Source of the DNA: Neofusicoccum parvum
Lineage: Eukaryota; Ascomycota; Dothideomycetes; Botryosphaeriales; Botryosphaeriaceae
Direction of reading: 5' to 3'
DNA length: 64,000 bases
Assembly: GCA_020912385.1 (NCBI GenBank)
Contig: CP087207.1
Coordinates: 3,224,001-3,288,000 of the forward strand
Below the pieces are notes generated by a model, which saw only the letters and a list, made by a program, of their open reading frames with translations, did no database searches and had not been told where the DNA came from. Below are positions 22,774 through 33,734 of the stretch, in pieces. A program made the translations under genes and the position numbers. How positions within the stretch are numbered: position 1 is the first letter of the stretch; every line of letters begins with the position of its first letter.

Positions 22774-24651
22774 ATGGCTTGCCCACGCTCTTTCCGGGCC
22801 TTTGCTGCCCCAGCACTCCGCCACCGCGCACACAATCTTGCATACCGCCACTCCCTTCCACTGAAAAGCCCTCTCCGCCCCCTCACCATCCGCCACAGCT
22901 CCCACACCGTAGCCGGCGGCAGCAGCAGCAGCAGCAGCACACCGGCAACCACCTCCGCCCCGGGAAACAAGAAGAAAAAAGCGGCGCCGAAGATAGCATG
23001 GTACTGGAAGGTAGCGATCCTGGGGCTGGAGGTGGTGCTGTGCGACTACATGTTCGACAAGTTCGTGCTGGCGGGGTCGGGCGAGCGGTCGATCCGGGCG
23101 TACGCGACGCTGGCGCGCGTGTCGCTGGACTACCGGCTGCACGCGGGGCCGGACGCGCTGCTGGCGGCCGTGCCGCTCGACGAGCTGCACCGCCGCAACG
23201 CGCGCCGCGTGTGCGCCATGCTGCAGCACAACGGCGGGCTGTACCTGAAGATGGGCCAGGCCATCGCTATGCAGGGCGCCCTGCTGCCCGAGGAGTACCA
23301 GCTGCTCTTCGGCCAGACGTTCGACCAGGCGGCGCCGGGCACGTGGAGCGAGGTGGAGAAGGTCGTGAGGGAGGACTTTGGCGCGGCGTTCGAGGAGGTG
23401 TTCGGCGTGGCCCTGGAGGGTGAGGCGTCGGATGGGCTGGGCGTGGTGGACCGCGAGGCGAGAGCCAGCGCTTCGATCGCCCAGGTGCATTGGGCGCGCT
23501 TGCCGGACGGGCGAGAGGTTGCCATCAAGGTGCAGAGACGGAAGATTGGGCGGCAGGTTTCGTGGGACCTGTGGACTCTGAAGTATGCATGCGCCTGCCG
23601 CTGCGGATGGATTTGGGCTGACAACTCTCGCAGGCAGCTGACCGATTACACGGCGTGGGCCACCGGTCTTCCGATGGGCCATCTAGGAGAGTTCATATCC
23701 GAGTCCGTCATGCAGGAGACCGACTTCGAGCACGAGGCACGCAACGCGCAGCGAATCGCCGCCCTCGTCGACGCTGAGCCCCGGCTGCGGGACCAAGTCT
23801 ACATCCCCAAAGTCTACCCCGAGCTCAGCTCCAAGCGCGTTCTGACAACCGAGTGGGTGGACGGAGCCAAGCTTTGGGACAAGGAGCGGCTGACCGCCAG
23901 CACTGACGCCGGCGGGTTGGGCCTGGGATTGGGGGACGTCATGACGACCGTCATCGAGCTGTTTTCGGCGCAGATGTTCCAGTGGGGCTTCGTGCACTGC
24001 GATCCGCATCCTGGTAACATCTTTGTCCGCCGACTGCCGTCTGGCAAGCCCCAGATCGTCTTGATCGACCACGGCCTGTACGCGACGCTGACCGACGACT
24101 TCCGCCGCAAGTATGCCCGCTTCTGGAAGGCGATGCTTATGCATGACGATGCTGCTCTGGACGAGATCGCCCGCTCGTGGGGGCTCTCGAGCGCCGAGCC
24201 CGTCGCCAACGCCGCCCTGATGCGTCCATACAAGGCCAGTGCCGAGCCCAAAAATAAGGCCACGACCGCTGAGATCGAGGAGCGCTGGATAAAAGATGCT
24301 GCAGAGCTGCTCGGAGAGAATGGAAAGTGGTTTCAAGAGTTCATTCTGATCGAGAGGAGCTTGGGCTTAATCCAGGGAAACAACCGTTTCTTGGGATCGC
24401 CAGTGAACAGGCTCAAGTTGATAGGACTATGGGCAGGCAAGGCCCTCCACGATGAGAGGCAAGAGTCGCTGTGGCAGCATTTGAAGCTCAAGCGTTCCCT
24501 TTTTGTTTTGGACATCATGTTCTACATTAGCATGCTGAAACAATATCTGGGCTATGGCGGTGGATTCGAACAGGAGCTCAAGGAAGAAGAGGAGAGGCAG
24601 GCCGAGGAAATGAGGGATATGGTCAAAGAGATACTTGGAGTAGAGGTGTAG
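22774..24651 (+). CDS. ABC1/COQ8-family (ADCK-like) mitochondrial atypical kinase
   Basis: About 608 residues after removing a 51-nt intron at 23583-23633 that is in frame and has no stop. The N terminus (residues 1-45) is Arg/Ser/Ala-rich without acidic residues, a typical mitochondrial presequence, followed by a hydrophobic segment (VAILGLEVVL). Family motifs are clear: LYLKMGQAIAM (the KxGQ motif), ASASIAQVH (Ala-rich loop), AIKVQ (catalytic Lys), HCDPHPGNIFV and LIDHGLY (metal-binding Asp). The overall form is closest to the ADCK1/MCP2 branch rather than COQ8 itself. The family works in mitochondrial lipid and ubiquinone homeostasis. Housekeeping in nature; it marks the right border of the left secondary-metabolism block. 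Confidence 0.88.
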   Translation: MACPRSFRAFAAPALRHRAHNLAYRHSLPLKSPLRPLTIRHSSHTVAGGSSSSSSTPATTSAPGNKKKKAAPKIAWYWKVAILGLEVVLCDYMFDKFVLAGSGERSIRAYATLARVSLDYRLHAGPDALLAAVPLDELHRRNARRVCAMLQHNGGLYLKMGQAIAMQGALLPEEYQLLFGQTFDQAAPGTWSEVEKVVREDFGAAFEEVFGVALEGEASDGLGVVDREARASASIAQVHWARLPDGREVAIKVQRRKIGRQVSWDLWTLKYACACRCGWIWADNSRRQLTDYTAWATGLPMGHLGEFISESVMQETDFEHEARNAQRIAALVDAEPRLRDQVYIPKVYPELSSKRVLTTEWVDGAKLWDKERLTASTDAGGLGLGLGDVMTTVIELFSAQMFQWGFVHCDPHPGNIFVRRLPSGKPQIVLIDHGLYATLTDDFRRKYARFWKAMLMHDDAALDEIARSWGLSSAEPVANAALMRPYKASAEPKNKATTAEIEERWIKDAAELLGENGKWFQEFILIERSLGLIQGNNRFLGSPVNRLKLIGLWAGKALHDERQESLWQHLKLKRSLFVLDIMFYISMLKQYLGYGGGFEQELKEEEERQAEEMRDMVKEILGVEV

Positions 24652-24868
24652 TGACTGTAGCTTAAAATATAGATTCAGGTACAATTCCACACACTATTTG
24701 ATACACATCGCATGGTGCAAGCATCCTACGGAAAAAGACTAAGCCAACTGGTTGAGCATGTTCGTCACAAGTTCAATCATTGAGCCACGTTTCAGTTACA
24801 CAGATGCCTACGTATCGAGATCTCCAGAGAAAAAAGTTGGCAAAATGTGTTTTCAGTCCCATGTGCTA

Positions 24869-25948
24869 TCAAAGTCCATCAATCGCCATGTTCTCAACCC
24901 CCCTACTGATGATCTCACCCGCCATCTCGATCTCCAGCTGAATATCTGGCTGCGCCTCCTCATAGAGCCAATGCTTCTCTCCAGCAAGACTGTAATTCAA
25001 CGCCGCCTGCTCGTGGGGAATGATTCTCTTCTTTAAGTCTGGATTGCCATTGCAGGCAGCCTCAACCTGTAGCTGGATAGCGCAGCTACGGTCCAGCAAG
25101 CCAAACAAGAACGAAGCCTCATCAACAGTATGGCCGACGGTCAAAAGACCATGGTTTAGCAGAATAGCGCCCTTCGACTTGGTACCGAGCGAGCGCGCGA
25201 TACGCTGGCCCTCCTCCTCTGCCGTTACGATGCCGCCGTAGTCGTCGTCAACGGCCAGCGCGCCGTAGAAGTCGCACACGTCCTGCGTAATCATATCGAG
25301 CGGCTTACCAAACACGCTCCACGCGCGCCCGGCCATCGTATGCGCGTGGCAGATGGCGTGCACGTCGGCTCGCGCTTTATGGATCTCTGAATGGATGTAG
25401 AACCCTGGCGCATTCGCGGGGCGTGTCTAGCATCACGGCGTTCTACGGTCAGCGTGTCGGATCGCGCTGCGGTGGGGGTTCTCGAGTCTTGAATACCCTG
25501 TTTCCGCCAACGATCTTTCCGGTATCGATCTCCAGGCATAGCATATCGCTGGCGTTGAGTAGCGAAAAATGCTTCCCGATCGGATTCATCCAGATGCAGT
25601 CTGCATGCTCCGGATCACGCACGCTGATGTGGCCGGATATGCCCTCTGTGAAGCCGTGTCGAGCCCAGTTGCGGAAAACTGCTGCCATGTGCACGAGAAT
25701 GTGCTGTCGATGCTCTTGGTGTGACTTGAATTCTGGAATGCCTGTTTTGCACCGCACGCTCACATCAGCACATCTGGTTCTCGGGTCTCGTGCTGAGGAC
25801 TGCACGAATACCACCCACCTACGAGCGGATTCGGCCCATGACTCAAGCTCCGCAGCTGGGAGCCTCGTGGAAATTTCACATCTTCATTGTAGATGACTTT
25901 GGCAGACGTGTGCATGGCTAGCTCGGTGGTCTGGATGGAAGGAGCCAT
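24869..25948 (-). CDS. Class II aldolase/adducin-domain protein
   Basis: Three exons (25948-25819, 25741-25497, 25426-24869; introns of 77 and 70 nt) give 310 residues. The first exon starts [10 protein letters not shown] and joins the second within [10 protein letters not shown]. Zinc-site histidines are visible in [19 protein letters not shown] and in [12 protein letters not shown], and [12 protein letters not shown] matches the N-terminal part of the domain. Bacterial relatives are fuculose-phosphate aldolases and ribulose-phosphate epimerases; fungal members of this subfamily are mostly uncharacterised. Divergently arranged with the HAD hydrolase gene, which may point to a shared small-acid or sugar pathway. 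Substrate not assignable. Confidence 0.85.
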
Positions 25949-26554
25949 TTTTTGGGTGCGATTTTGAAAAGCAAAAGGTCGACGTTGCAACAAGCCTTGG
26001 CCTGATCTCCAACGCTGTGGGAGCCGGGAAGAAAGGTAGGCGGCCATGCTACGATTCCAGGGCGTCTGGGTCTGGGAGACAGGTATGTGGCTGAGCCATT
26101 TGGAACCCGAACAAGGCGCCCTACATGGACCCGTATGAACCTACTGAGTAATGCCATGCTCCGTCGGTCCGGTCAACTGCATTGGCGCATTTCTAGAACG
26201 GTTGTTACGACTCATGTACGTAGTAGGTTCGTCAGAGACCACGGTCGCCTTGTTTGGTAGTGCGTCCGGGACTCACGACGGATACGAGATAAACTCGCCA
26301 TGTCAGAGCTTAGCAATACTTTGTCTGACCGAGACGAGTCTCTATTCAAGTCGGACTTAAACACGTGTCCATGACCCGCAGGAGCTGCGCCTTGCATGCT
26401 GCTCTGTTTCAGGGGACTGAACGTCCGCCCGTATTACTGGGCATCTGACTAAGAACGCACGAATACGGAAAATTTAGAGCATAGCATCCGTCTTCTATAA
26501 AGACATTGCAGGCGTGATGCTCGTTTCGTGAGACAAAACACCTCAAACCAAGAC
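25949..26554. promoter_or_regulatory. Divergent promoter region, aldolase-like and HAD genes
   Basis: The 606-bp spacer has no convincing frame. A good TATAAA is at about 26496-26501, some 55 bp upstream of the HAD start. Nothing else is recognised. Confidence 0.5.
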
Positions 26555-27349
26555 ATGCGCCCTCCATTGGCATTCAGGTTCCTGTCAACCCTCCAAATGC
26601 CGTCCCGGCCCATCAAGTCCCACTCGTGCCTCACGTTCGACTGCTATGGCACGCTCGTCGACTGGGAGGGAGGGATCTACAAAGGCTTAGCCCCCTTGAC
26701 AAGGAAGCTCCCACCATCACACCAACTATACAACGATCGTCTCGGAACGCTCCGCAGCTTCATCAAACACGAGAGCCGCGTGCAATCGCTTAACCCGACC
26801 GCCATCTACAGCACCGTGCTTGGCAGCGCCTACGGTGACTTTTCAGTGAAGCTTGGGCTGGGCGAGCCAACCGCCGAGGAGAAAGCCAGGTTCGGGGCCA
26901 GCGTTGGCGAGTGGCCCGTGTTCCCGGACACGGTGGAGGCGCTGCGGCGGCTGCAGAAGCACTTCAAGCTCGTCATCCTGTCCAACGTCGACTGGGACTC
27001 GTTCCGCAAGACGCTGGCCGGCCCGCTGGCGGGCGTGGACTTCGACGCCGTGTACGTGGCCGAGGACATCGGCTCCTACAAGCCCGACCTGCGCAACTTC
27101 CGCTACCTCGTCGACCGCTGCCGCCAGGACCTGGGCGTCGAGCAGGACGGCATCATCCACACGGCCCAGAGCCTCTTCCACGACCTCGCGCCCGCCAAGG
27201 AGATAGGGCTGGCAGGTGCATGGATAGAGCGCGGGGAGGAGGTTGACAGCGTGATGGGTGGCGACCTGCGAGACTTTGAGGGGAAGGTGGATATCTCTTG
27301 GCGTTTTAGGAACATGCGCGAGATGGCAGACTTCGTAGAGTCCTCTTGA
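26555..27349 (+). CDS. HAD-superfamily hydrolase, haloacid dehalogenase type II-like
   Basis: Single exon of 264 residues from the ATG at 26555 (a second ATG at 26597 is also possible; the open frame upstream starts only at GTG). Motif I is FDCYGTLVDWE with the nucleophilic Asp, motif II LSNVD, and motif III Lys/Asp is in YKPDLRNF; a cap domain lies between. This pattern is that of the L-2-haloacid dehalogenase-like group, common in fungi with unknown natural substrates. It follows a TATAAA at 26496 and is divergent to the aldolase-like gene. Confidence 0.85.
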   Translation: MRPPLAFRFLSTLQMPSRPIKSHSCLTFDCYGTLVDWEGGIYKGLAPLTRKLPPSHQLYNDRLGTLRSFIKHESRVQSLNPTAIYSTVLGSAYGDFSVKLGLGEPTAEEKARFGASVGEWPVFPDTVEALRRLQKHFKLVILSNVDWDSFRKTLAGPLAGVDFDAVYVAEDIGSYKPDLRNFRYLVDRCRQDLGVEQDGIIHTAQSLFHDLAPAKEIGLAGAWIERGEEVDSVMGGDLRDFEGKVDISWRFRNMREMADFVESS

Positions 27350-28450
27350 TTCCAAGCGGTCGCGCCGGACTTGCCCGTGCTGGCTAGTTGCTAGATTAAT
27401 CTGCTCATCTAAGCCTTTTTGCCCCCCTTTTCCCACGCCATGGCCTCGCTCCGGCACTGTGGATCGCGCTCGTTCGGCCAATCAGCCCATGCACGCCGAA
27501 TCAGGCGGTGTTGGTCGGGACGCGAGGGAAAGATTGTGCCGAGATCTGCATGCGGGAATAACCTAAATCGGCACGCGGAGTCGGCACGCCCGACGATTTC
27601 CACCGTGCACGCTGGGGAAGCGGCGCCGTTGTCTCGACGAGCACGCAAAATGCAGTAACATCTGACGAAAGGCACACTCCAGGGCTTTCCAAGCATGCCA
27701 ATGCTCGGTACGTTGGTCTCGCCCCGAGCAAGGCCCGGCTCCAATCTAAACACCTTGACTACTGCGTACGGCTCGATCACGGGCTGTTGGGCGGCCTGCC
27801 TTGTCATCGACGGCGCGCTTCTGAGGCTGCCCGGCCGAGCGGGCCAATCAAGGACCCTCGAAAACGACGGGAGAGGGGCCGTCGAAGTTTAATGGGGAAC
27901 CTGGCACTCCGGGGACACCGCCTGTTGGACGGTGTCGGCTCCGTGCCACGGCGATACAGCCCAAGTCCGTGTTTCAGGAATCAGGAACATTCAGGGCGCG
28001 GCAGGGGCAAGCAAGATGCAGCCGCCACCAAGCCACCCGGCGTTGGATCTGGGGCCTCGAGACGCCTCTTACGGAGACACCAGCACCGCGATGCAGAACC
28101 GCACTGAGCAGATGAAACACCCACGCGGGCACAACACGTCTCAATGCTGCCAATTGGCCGCAAGAGCCCACCGGAAGCTGGCGGAATGGCGGGCGACGTT
28201 GGAGCCCTTACACGGCCGGGCACTAGTCAGTGGGGGATCAAGTTACGACCGTGTGGCAAGGATGGTGGGGTGTTGGTGCTTCTCCGTAGCGATTCCAGAA
28301 CGACGGAATTAGCCCGTGTTCCCTGGTAATGTCGCCTCCCCAGGTCCTATGCAAACGACTCATGGTTCAGCTGCCTCGTCGCTCTGGTGAGATTGAAGAG
28401 GCAAATATATGTGCTTTGGCATGACATTCCACACTGCAGCAGCTTCCACC
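27350..28450. other. Intergenic region upstream of the bZIP gene
   Basis: No coding region is supported. CCAAT motifs occur near 27478 and 27840. A TATA-like AAATATATG sits at about 28402-28411, roughly 45 bp upstream of the chosen bZIP start, which is why the ATG inside it (28409) was not used. Confidence 0.45.
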
Positions 28451-30333
28451 ATGGCAAAGTCCACTCCCGTGCCGATCTACTCTCTGCCGAACACCAACGG
28501 GCTGACCCTGCCCCCTGAGGATGATTGGACCCGGGCAAAGGATCGGAGAGAGAAGAAAAAGATCCAGAACCGGGTCGCGCAGAGGACATATCGTAAGCCT
28601 GTACCGTGCACAGTGAAGAGGATTCAACGGCTGACTGTCACCAGGCCAGCGCATGAAAGCTCGTCTTGGAGAGCTGCAGGCAAGGGTCGACTACCATGAA
28701 GAGCGATCAGCATCTTTGCAGCGCGCCGAGAGCAACGACGCCAGCAGGAGCGCAAGCGCGGAAACCCGGAGCGTCTCGCCAACAAGCGCTCAGCCTTTGC
28801 CGGCCACAACGTCTACCACTTCGCCTTTGCCAAATCCTCCAGACCAACACACCTTCGACGGCTCGCGAGCTGAAGCAGCCAACCACGACAATCTTTTCCT
28901 TCCGCCAGCACAACTTTTCGACAGCTCCTTGTTCCGGCAAACGTCTCCGCAGGCCTCCAACGACAGGCCCCCGCAGCCCCTCTCGGACATGCCTACGCAG
29001 GAGCCAAACCTGTCTTCAGAGTTCATGCAAGAATGTCTACGTTTCCAGATGCAGCTACTAAACAAAATCACGCCTCCCGAAGACTCGGGCTTCAGCGGCT
29101 TCTTTGACGAAAAGGACGACATGTCACGTAGGCCGACGACCACCACCCTCCAGTTTTTTTGTTAAAAAAAAAAAAGGCGGAGACTAACAGAGCGGGCAGT
29201 AACGACCCTCGGCTCCCACGATGGCTGGAAACAGGTGGACATTTCGCACGAAGCCGTCCACCCCTCGCCCATCTCCATGGACATCTCGACAACTCCCAAC
29301 CCCACGGCGCCGCAACAGCCTCCACAGCCAGCACTCCTACCAGCGGTATCAATAGCAGCAGCAACAACAACAACGACTACAACAACAGCAACAGCCCTCC
29401 CTCCACCTTCCTCCTCCTCCTCTTCCTCCCCGCCCTCCTCAGCCTCCTCGCCCTCCAACGCCCGCGACCCCCTCCACACCAACCACGCCGGCGCCCAGCA
29501 CCCGGCGCCGCCCAAGACGGCGCCGCTGGACGAGCGCATCGAGTACGTGCTCGAGTGCGCGCAGACGGCGGGCTTCGACAGCTTCGACGCGCTGGCGTCG
29601 GCGTACTACACGGGGACGTTCGACGACGGGTCGCTGCTGGCGGCGGAGCAGCGGCTGAGCCGCAACCGGCGGCTGTCCAAGCTGCTGGCCGACGTCTTCG
29701 ACGCCGCGCGCGGCTGGTCCGCGTGGGAGCGCCGCGGCTTCCACGAGGAGCTCCTGCAGAGCGCCGAGGCCATGCTCGTCGCCGAGTGCGCCGGCTTCGC
29801 CCGTCTGCTCGACGGGCGGGGGGGAGGCCAGGGCCAGGGGGCCGGCGCGGCCGGCAGGGGGGAGGCTTTGCTACATGATCAGGCTGCTGTTAAGCGGCTG
29901 TTCCAGAACGAGGTGAGTCGGCGTTTAGCCTTTTTCTTTCTTTTTTTGCTTTTTTTTGATTTTGTAATCATTTTTTTCTTCTTTTGCAATTTTCTTCAAG
30001 CTGCGTGCCTGTGCTATTCGCGGCCACGGCTGCTGGGGTCCGTCTTGACTTGACAGAGCCCCGCGGACGAAGGCCGAGTGTGGCCTCGGGCTGCACGCCG
30101 AAGGCATAAATTGACTAGGCGCAGAAATGCTAACGGGAAACAATGACCAGATGCCCAACCTCGGAGCGTTGATGACGGCATTAGCGGCCGAGAACACGGC
30201 GGTGCGGCATCGCGACCGGCCAAACGCCGTCATGGCCACCGTGCTCGTGTTGTGCTTCACCGGACGCGTCTCTAATTCGCAGCTCAACACGGTCCTCTCA
30301 GGCTGGCTGGAAGGGCTAGGCGGCGGGAAATAG
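28451..30333 (+). CDS. bZIP transcription factor with cluster-type C-terminal domain
   Basis: Four exons (28451-28592, 28645-29127, about 29191-29912, 30151-30333) give about 509 residues. The start is the ATG with a strong context (CCACCATGG). The basic region reads WTRAKDRREKKKIQNRVAQR and continues over intron 1 into TYRQRMKARLGELQ, the fungal Yap/TOXE-like N-x-x-AQ-x-x-YR type. After a low-complexity linker comes a conserved domain (DERIEYVLECAQTAGFDS, WSAWERRGF) that recurs without the bZIP at 6151-6883. The last exon starts MPNLGALMTALA after a CTAAC branch site. No ankyrin repeats were seen, so this is not a complete TOXE-type bANK protein. The boundary of exon 3 is uncertain; intron 2 contains a T8-A12 stretch and intron 3 a long T-rich run. 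Probable nuclear regulator, possibly of one of the flanking clusters. Confidence 0.82.
29359..29395 (+). repeat. CAA-type trinucleotide microsatellite in the bZIP gene
   Basis: AACAACAACAACGAC-type repeats encode a Thr-rich run in the linker of the bZIP protein. The flanking sequence continues with CTC repeats that encode Ser/Pro. Such tracts vary in length between strains. Confidence 0.6.
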
Positions 30334-30549
30334 ATCTTTTTCGTAATTCTTCCTTTTGTCGAAACGGGCAGGTCAGGTGCCGTTTCATGCACACGAGGCG
30401 TTGGCATACATGGCATTCATCTGGGTTGGCGTTCATGTGGTCGGGAGAAGAGGGGAGACAGAGGTCTGAGTTTGAGGTGCAGCAGTGTTTATCTGATAAC
30501 AATGGATGCGGCCGGAGCGCGAGCCGGGATTGAGCTTCTGGAGGGCCGT

Positions 30550-30876
30550 CTACTTGTGTTCCTCCTCGTCCTTGCCGTCGCCCTTCCACCAGCGCCAGAT
30601 GGCCTTGCACCAGAACCAGGTCTCGATGGTGCCGAAGACCGAAAGCAGGCCGATGAGGACCATCTTCATGTTCTTGCTGACGCCGAGGGCCTCGAAGCTG
30701 AAGGGCGGATAGTCCGGGTTGGGGCCTGACTCGCGGTCCTTGTGCGGGTTGGATCGCTGGTCCGACCGCAGCGGGCGGCGTGTCGAGAAGGCGGCGGCGG
30801 TGGGCCGGCGAGCAGGAGTGGCTCCTCCCGGACGGAGGCGGGCGAGGCTGCGGAAGGCGGAGGTTGCGGGGCGCAT
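30550..30876 (-). CDS. Small predicted mitochondrial inner-membrane protein
   Basis: Single exon of 108 residues. The N terminus (RPATSAFRSLARLRPGG, then STRRPLRSDQ) looks like a mitochondrial presequence: many Arg and Ser, no acidic residues. Near the C terminus one hydrophobic segment (MVLIGLLSVFGTIETWFW) is flanked by YPPFSFEALGVSKNMK and by a Trp-rich, charged tail. This layout is that of small single-span accessory or assembly proteins of respiratory complexes in fungi. I do not recognise the exact family. The gene is convergent with the bZIP gene and divergent from the hydrolase gene. Confidence 0.7.
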   Translation of the reverse strand: MRPATSAFRSLARLRPGGATPARRPTAAAFSTRRPLRSDQRSNPHKDRESGPNPDYPPFSFEALGVSKNMKMVLIGLLSVFGTIETWFWCKAIWRWWKGDGKDEEEHK

Positions 30877-31499
30877 GGCGGCGGCGAGGCAAAGCGAGTA
30901 CGAGGATGGCCGGCGGGAGTGAGTAAGTGGTGGCCGGCAGACAGCACGCGGCATGCCCAATAAGTATAAGTATGCACTGGTGCTGGGAGCGGCGGCTGAC
31001 TGTCCACGCCAGTGCTGCACGCGCCGGGCAGCCGCCGGGACGACCCTCGACCGTCGACCCCCGGCGCTCAACCCTCGACCCTCGCCCCTCGGCCCTCGCC
31101 CCTCGGCGCCGCTCTGTCGCCGAGCAGTCTTAGCCGGCGTCCACACCACGCCCTCCCACTTCACACTCGCGTGGCCGGACCACCACCGTCGGCGCGTCGC
31201 GGTCTCTGAATCGTCAAGGTGCCTCTTCGGGGCCATGTCAGGCTGCGCCCAGAGTGCGTTGCCGCCGAGTGGCGGTGAGCACGCCCGCGCCGTCGAACGG
31301 TGTTCTGTCGCGCGTATTACTTACATGCTGCGCGAAGAAACGAAGCCCTCGTCCGCGGCGGCCTCGCTTACTATGCCGCCGCTCAGTTACGCCCGCTGTC
31401 CGTCCCAGAGCCTCAGAGGGCTTACGCGACGTGCCCCGTATTACTTATACAAGTCGCCGCCGGCCGCTTTGCGCAATCAATTCCCGCATTCGGTCCACC
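30877..31499. other. Intergenic, divergent promoters
   Basis: GC-rich spacer of 623 bp. A short imperfect repeat of CCCTCGNCC/GACCCTCG units lies at about 31040-31100. No frame here has a convincing protein pattern. Confidence 0.4.
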
Positions 31500-33014
31500 A
31501 TGTCAAGCCCAGCTGTCACCGCATCGGTCAGCCTGGTCGAGAACAGCACGGCCCCGTCCGACGCCCACCTGAAAACCCACCACCTCAAAGACGGAAAGAC
31601 GGGATTCCGCAATCCCTGGCCCAGCTGGCAGCCGATGAATCCAGACGCGGTCAAGGCCCATCTGAAGAAGTCAGTGCATGCGTCTGTCCGCCAAGCAGCC
31701 TGCGGCTAACCAACCCTTGGCATGTCCCTGCAGTCGCAAATGGCTCAGCACGTGGACCCAGTGAGTTTCCTTGCCTGGGATCGCCCTCTCCCTTGCTGAC
31801 CGCGCGATGCCCCAAGCCCGTCTGCCGCCGAGGCAAATGTGAGTCTGGCCGCCCCAAGCCCCGACGCCGAGCTCATCAAGCGGCAGATCCAAGTCCTGAA
31901 ACCCACCTTTTCCACCTCCCGCTGCGGCACTGACGACCCGTCCCTGCGCGCCACCTGGTTGGGCCATGCCTGCTATCTCGTCGAGCTCCCGTGCGGCCTG
32001 CGCGTGCTGTTCGACCCCGTCCTGACCGACCGCTGCTCGCCCGTGGCCTGGTTCGGCCCCAAGCGCTTCACCAGGCTGCCGTGCGAGGTGCACGAAATCC
32101 CCATCATCGACATCGTCGTAATCTCCCACAACCACTACGACCATGTACGCTTCCTGAGCCCCAGCCGCCGCCGGCACATCAAGCAGTGACTGACGAGTTG
32201 CGCGCCGGCTTCCGCCCCCGAGCAGCTGAGCCACCCCACCGTCGTAGAAATCCACAAGCGCCACCCGCACGCGCACTTCTTCGTGCCTCTCGGCGACGCC
32301 GACTGGTTCCGCTCGAGCGGCATCCCCAACGTCACCGAGCTGGACTGGTGGGAGGAGGCAGACTTCACCCTGGAGCCGCACGGCCCGGACTCCAAGCTCC
32401 GCGCCATGACCGCCCGCGTCAGCTGCCTCCCCGCGCAGCACACCACCGGCCGCACGCCGCTCGGCACCGACAAGAGCCTCTGGGCGTCCTGGGCCGTGAC
32501 CGACATGTCGTATGTCCCAGCATGGCCGCGCGGCGGCGAGAGCGGCAGCGATGACGACGACGACGAAGAAGAAGAAGGCGGCGACGTCGGGACGCGCGCA
32601 TCGGTCTACTTCGCGGGCGACACGGGGTACCGGGACGTGTCGGGGGCCGCGGCGGGCGCGGCGGACGACTGGGCCGAGGAGGGCGGCGGCGGGCTGCCAG
32701 TGTGCCCGGCGTTCGGGCAGATCGGCGAGCTGCGCGGGCCGTTCGCGCTCGGGCTGCTGCCGATCGGCGCGTACGAGCCGCGCGCGCTGATGGCGTCGGT
32801 GCACTCGGCCCCCCGCGACGCCGTCGAGATCTTCAAGGACACCCGCTGCCGCCGCGCCCTCGCCATGCACTGGGGCACCTGGATCATGGGCGACGAGGAC
32901 GTCCGCGAACCTGTGAGGCTGCTCGAGCAGGCCCTGCGCACTTGCGGCATCGCGACCGTGGGCGTCTTCGATGCCTGCATGATCGGGGAGACGACTACGG
33001 TTGCGATGGGGTAG
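31500..33014 (+). CDS. Metallo-beta-lactamase-fold phospholipase, NAPE-PLD-like
   Basis: Four exons (31500-31669, 31734-31760, 31817-32144, 32226-33014) give 437 residues; the introns are GT-AG. The zinc motif HxHxDH is SHNHYDH and continues over intron 3 into LSHPTV. Further ligands are in [17 protein letters not shown] and [20 protein letters not shown] and [11 protein letters not shown] match N-acyl-phosphatidylethanolamine-hydrolysing phospholipase D and yeast FMP30. An acidic insert ([14 protein letters not shown], encoded by GAC/GAA repeats at about 32545-32580) breaks the core. Expected role: release of N-acylethanolamines from membrane lipid. No specific link to the neighbouring PKS block is evident. 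Confidence 0.87.
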
Positions 33015-33734
33015 ACGGGAGGAGTACCCTGCGTTCTGTTTTTTCTTTTTTTTTTTGAAAGCAGAAAAATACAGAAAGATGCCGTGTATAAGTCACTTGC
33101 GTGAGAGAAGCACGGAGGACGTGCATATATGCGTACATAAACGGCTAGTTTTCACGCCGGCATCAAAGGACCAACACTTCTCGATAGTGTATACCTACGA
33201 TTATCAAGCCTTTCGAATTTTTCACCAAGGTTTATTTACTCTATAGGATTAGTTCTCTCTTATTTGTCCAACCCATAACCAAGTCTAAAATAATAGCATA
33301 ACCAGCTCTCTACTAGATATCCAGGGATATCCTGCAAACTCTGACTGTACCAAAAGTCAAGTCCCGTCAAGGCCTACTAAGAGTATCGTAGAACGCTTCA
33401 AGCTTCATTCAGCGCGTACACTACTTGCTCAGAAAGCATTAGTGGCTCCATGACGAACCTGGGCCACAAGCTTCAGCCACAGTGCCCAGGTGGATGTCAC
33501 CATTTGCTCCAAGATTTAATCCAATCTCTTCATCATTCTAATGGGAGCAGTATCAACCACTCGGCCCCCAACGACGACTAGCGGTCAAGTCTTCAAAGTG
33601 CTCGGCCATGGCCCATGAAATAGATATTATCATTGACTAAATGCTTGCGTCGAACCATCTCCCGCGTTATGTAAACTCCAGAAAGGTATAAACTGTACAT
33701 GTATTTACAACAGCCACCAAATCCCGTTTGAAGG
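33015..33734. other. AT-rich intergenic, no gene seen
   Basis: Convergent 3' ends of the hydrolase gene (plus) and the CoA-ligase-like gene (minus). A T-rich run at about 33041-33057 follows the hydrolase stop. A near-palindrome of GATATCC and GGATATC lies at about 33317-33332. Otherwise nothing recognised. Confidence 0.4.
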
